Shown one piece after another: positions 62,488 to 64,000 of a DNA stretch of 64,000 bases (its first letter is position 1; the number at the start of each line of letters is the position of its first letter). The translations under genes were made by a program, and so were the position numbers. This DNA comes from Kitasatospora sp. MAP12-44 (GTDB lineage Bacteria; Actinomycetota; Actinomycetes; Streptomycetales; Streptomycetaceae), in assembly GCF_029892095.1 (NCBI RefSeq), contig NZ_JARZAE010000004.1, forward strand, positions 3,658,001-3,722,000. The letters run 5' to 3'. The notes beneath the pieces are model-generated. The model had not been told where the DNA came from. It made no database searches and saw nothing but the letters and a program-made list of their open reading frames with translations.

Positions 62488-62493
62488 AGCGTA
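62488..62493 (-). promoter_or_regulatory. -10 element (TACGCT) of a leaderless cysS promoter
   Basis: On the minus strand TACGCT is followed by 7 nt and the GTG start codon of cysS. Confidence 0.4.
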
Positions 62494-62509
62494 GTGGGAA
62501 ACAGGCAGT

Positions 62510-62535
62510 GCCCCGCGACGTTTGCGCCGCGGGGC
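62510..62535 (-). terminator. Hairpin between ispF and cysS
   Basis: GCCCCGCG and CGCGGGGC are perfect arms around a 10-nt loop. The position fits the end of the ispD-ispF transcript. Confidence 0.6.
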
Positions 62536-62649
62536 TGTCACGAATGTGTGGCGAAGCGAACTCCTGGGCTCCGCTTGGGACGCATTGGCTGCGGTCCACG
62601 CTACGCACCGCACCCGGACCCGCACTGCTGAACACCCGTCAGTCCGCCA

Positions 62650-63156
62650 CTATTCCAGCGGATCGCCCGGCCGGCGGTAGACCAGGGCGGTGGCCAACGC
62701 GGCCAGGCCCTCGGCCCGTCCGGTCAGGCCCAGGCCGTCCGTGGTGGTGCCGGAGACCGAGACCGGTGCGCCGACCGCCGCCGAGAGCACGGCCTGCGCC
62801 TCGTCCCGGCGCTTGCCGATCTTCGGCCGCACACCGATCACCTGGACCGAGACATTGCCGATCTCAAAGCCCGCCGCCCGCACGATCCGGGCCGCCTCGC
62901 CGAGCAGCCGGACCCCGGAGGCGCCGGCCCACTCGGGACGGTCGGTGCCGAAGTGGGTGCCGAGGTCGCCGACCCCGGCCGCCGAGAAGAGCGCGTCGCA
63001 GGCGGCGTGCGCGACCACGTCGGCGTCCGAGTGGCCGGCCAGGCCGTGCTCGTAGCCCTCCCACTGCAGACCGGCCACCCAGAGCGGGCGGCCGGCCTCG
63101 AAGGCGTGCACGTCGGTGCCGATGCCGATCCGCGGGATCAACGGGCTAGAAACCAT
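62650..63156 (-). CDS. ispF: 2-C-methyl-D-erythritol 2,4-cyclodiphosphate synthase
   Basis: The MEP-pathway enzyme that cyclises CDP-ME-2-phosphate. 168 residues, with zinc ligands in [12 protein letters not shown] (Asp, His) and the later [11 protein letters not shown]. The substrate loop and C-terminal [17 protein letters not shown] are present. The start overlaps the last 11 nt of ispD, so the two are co-translated. It supplies precursors for prenyl transferases, including the encapsulated one in this window. Confidence 0.97.
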   Translation of the reverse strand: MVSSPLIPRIGIGTDVHAFEAGRPLWVAGLQWEGYEHGLAGHSDADVVAHAACDALFSAAGVGDLGTHFGTDRPEWAGASGVRLLGEAARIVRAAGFEIGNVSVQVIGVRPKIGKRRDEAQAVLSAAVGAPVSVSGTTTDGLGLTGRAEGLAALATALVYRRPGDPLE

Positions 63157-63907
63157 CGGAGGCCCTCCTGCGGGCGAGTACGGCCTCGGCCAGGACGAGG
63201 TCCAGTGGACGGGTCACCTTGAAGGCCTCCTCGTGGCCCGGCACCACGACCACCCGGCCGCCGTAGCGCTCCACCAGCCCGGCGTCATCGGTCACCGGCG
63301 CCGGCGCGTCCTTCGTCGCCGCGCTCTCCTCGGCGAGCGCCTTGGCGTGCACGGCGTCCAGCAGCTCGCGCCGGAAGCCCTGCGGGGTCTGCACGGCCCG
63401 CAGCGTCGCGCGGTCGGGCGTGTCCAGGACGGGCTCGGGCTCGCCCGCCGGGCGCGGCTCGACCCTCTTGACGGTGTCGGCCAGCGGCACGGCCGGGACG
63501 ACCGCGTCGGCCCCGTCCCGGACGGCGGCGACCACCGCGTCCACCACCTCGACCGGCACCAGCGGGCGGGCCGCGTCGTGCACCAGCACGATCCCGGTCT
63601 GCGCCGGGACGGCCGCCAGGCCCAGCCGGACCGACTCCTGGCGGGTCGCGCCGCCGGCCACCACCCGGACGTCCATGCCGTCCAGGCCGTGGCTGTCCAG
63701 CAGGCCGAGCACCTCGGCGACGCCGTCCGGCGGGGCCACCACGACCACCAGGCCGATCGCCCGGCTGCGCGCCAGCGCTCGGACGGCGTGCACCAGCAGC
63801 GGCGCGCCGCCCAGTTCGCGCAGCGCCTTGGGGGCCCCGGGACCGAGCCGCTCGCCCCGCCCGGCGGCGGGGACCACGGCTGCTGCGACTGCTCCTGTGC
63901 TGTTCAG
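63146..63907 (-). CDS. ispD: 2-C-methyl-D-erythritol 4-phosphate cytidylyltransferase (CTG start likely)
   Basis: The MEP-pathway enzyme making CDP-ME. Key motifs are [19 protein letters not shown] (CTP-binding loop with the conserved Arg and Lys), [28 protein letters not shown] and [17 protein letters not shown] at 63877 would remove the first beta strand ([11 protein letters not shown]). In the same frame a CTG at 63907 gives the N terminus [15 protein letters not shown], and AAGGAG lies 6 nt before it. A stop codon lies two codons further upstream. I therefore propose CTG as the start: 253 residues. Confidence 0.9.
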   Translation of the reverse strand: MNSTGAVAAAVVPAAGRGERLGPGAPKALRELGGAPLLVHAVRALARSRAIGLVVVVAPPDGVAEVLGLLDSHGLDGMDVRVVAGGATRQESVRLGLAAVPAQTGIVLVHDAARPLVPVEVVDAVVAAVRDGADAVVPAVPLADTVKRVEPRPAGEPEPVLDTPDRATLRAVQTPQGFRRELLDAVHAKALAEESAATKDAPAPVTDDAGLVERYGGRVVVVPGHEEAFKVTRPLDLVLAEAVLARRRASDGF

Positions 63908-64000
63908 GTTTCACTCCTTTGGCGAAGTGGGTATGGCCCTGGCGTACCCGTCAGACAGTGCACCGGACCCCTTCCACTCCGGCACAGCCTCTCGGGTACC

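Overview
The window is GC-rich chromosomal DNA from an actinomycete of the Streptomyces/Kitasatospora group. The gene content supports this: lsr2, clpC, an XRE/DUF397/ATPase locus, a solitary NuoD, radA-disA, an msiK-type sugar ABC ATPase, a family 2B encapsulin, many GTG starts, and many genes that appear to be transcribed leaderless (a TANNNT box 6-8 nt before the start codon). Most of the window is conserved housekeeping chromosome, with three accessory patches.

Layout. 1-10.6 kb: proC, two small orphan genes, ilvD, a methyltransferase, a TIM-barrel isomerase, a Ppx/GppA phosphatase, an alpha/beta hydrolase, a cysteine-rich protein and a solitary NuoD. 10.6-13.6 kb: a MidA/NDUFAF7-like methyltransferase overlapping that NuoD, then a two-component system. 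13.7-19.4 kb: a cofactor operon making pantothenate and NAD (DUF2520 reductase-like protein, panC, panD, nadB, nadC, coaX). 19.5-27.4 kb: lysS, a BlaI-type regulator, an ArgA-type acetyltransferase, lsr2, and clpC with a ClgR-box-like operator. 27.5-33.3 kb: a probably frameshifted gene, a lipoprotein, and a trypsin-NACHT-TPR STAND ATPase coupled to a trypco2 gene, which is a predicted biological-conflict system. 33.6-45.9 kb: an M23 peptidase, a TetR/DHA2 efflux pair, mutY, several orphan genes, a decayed XRE/DUF397/ATPase locus, disA, radA and a sigma-like/BACON fusion protein.

46-52.5 kb, all on the minus strand: a family 2B encapsulin shell with an embedded cyclic-nucleotide-binding-like domain, its polyprenyl-transferase cargo, a DUF4239 membrane protein and two tandem DUF1254/DUF1214 proteins. 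This is the most interesting region: a protein-compartment isoprenoid system with unexplained extra genes.

52.7-64 kb: ogt coupled to a GH35 beta-galactosidase, tRNA-Thr(TGT), msiK, a nucleotidyltransferase, a DoxX-type membrane protein, rlmB, cysS, ispF and ispD. IspD seems to begin at a rare CTG codon. IspD/IspF feed the isoprenoid pool that the encapsulated prenyl transferase would draw on.

All family assignments come from reading motifs and from memory of the families; no database search was run.
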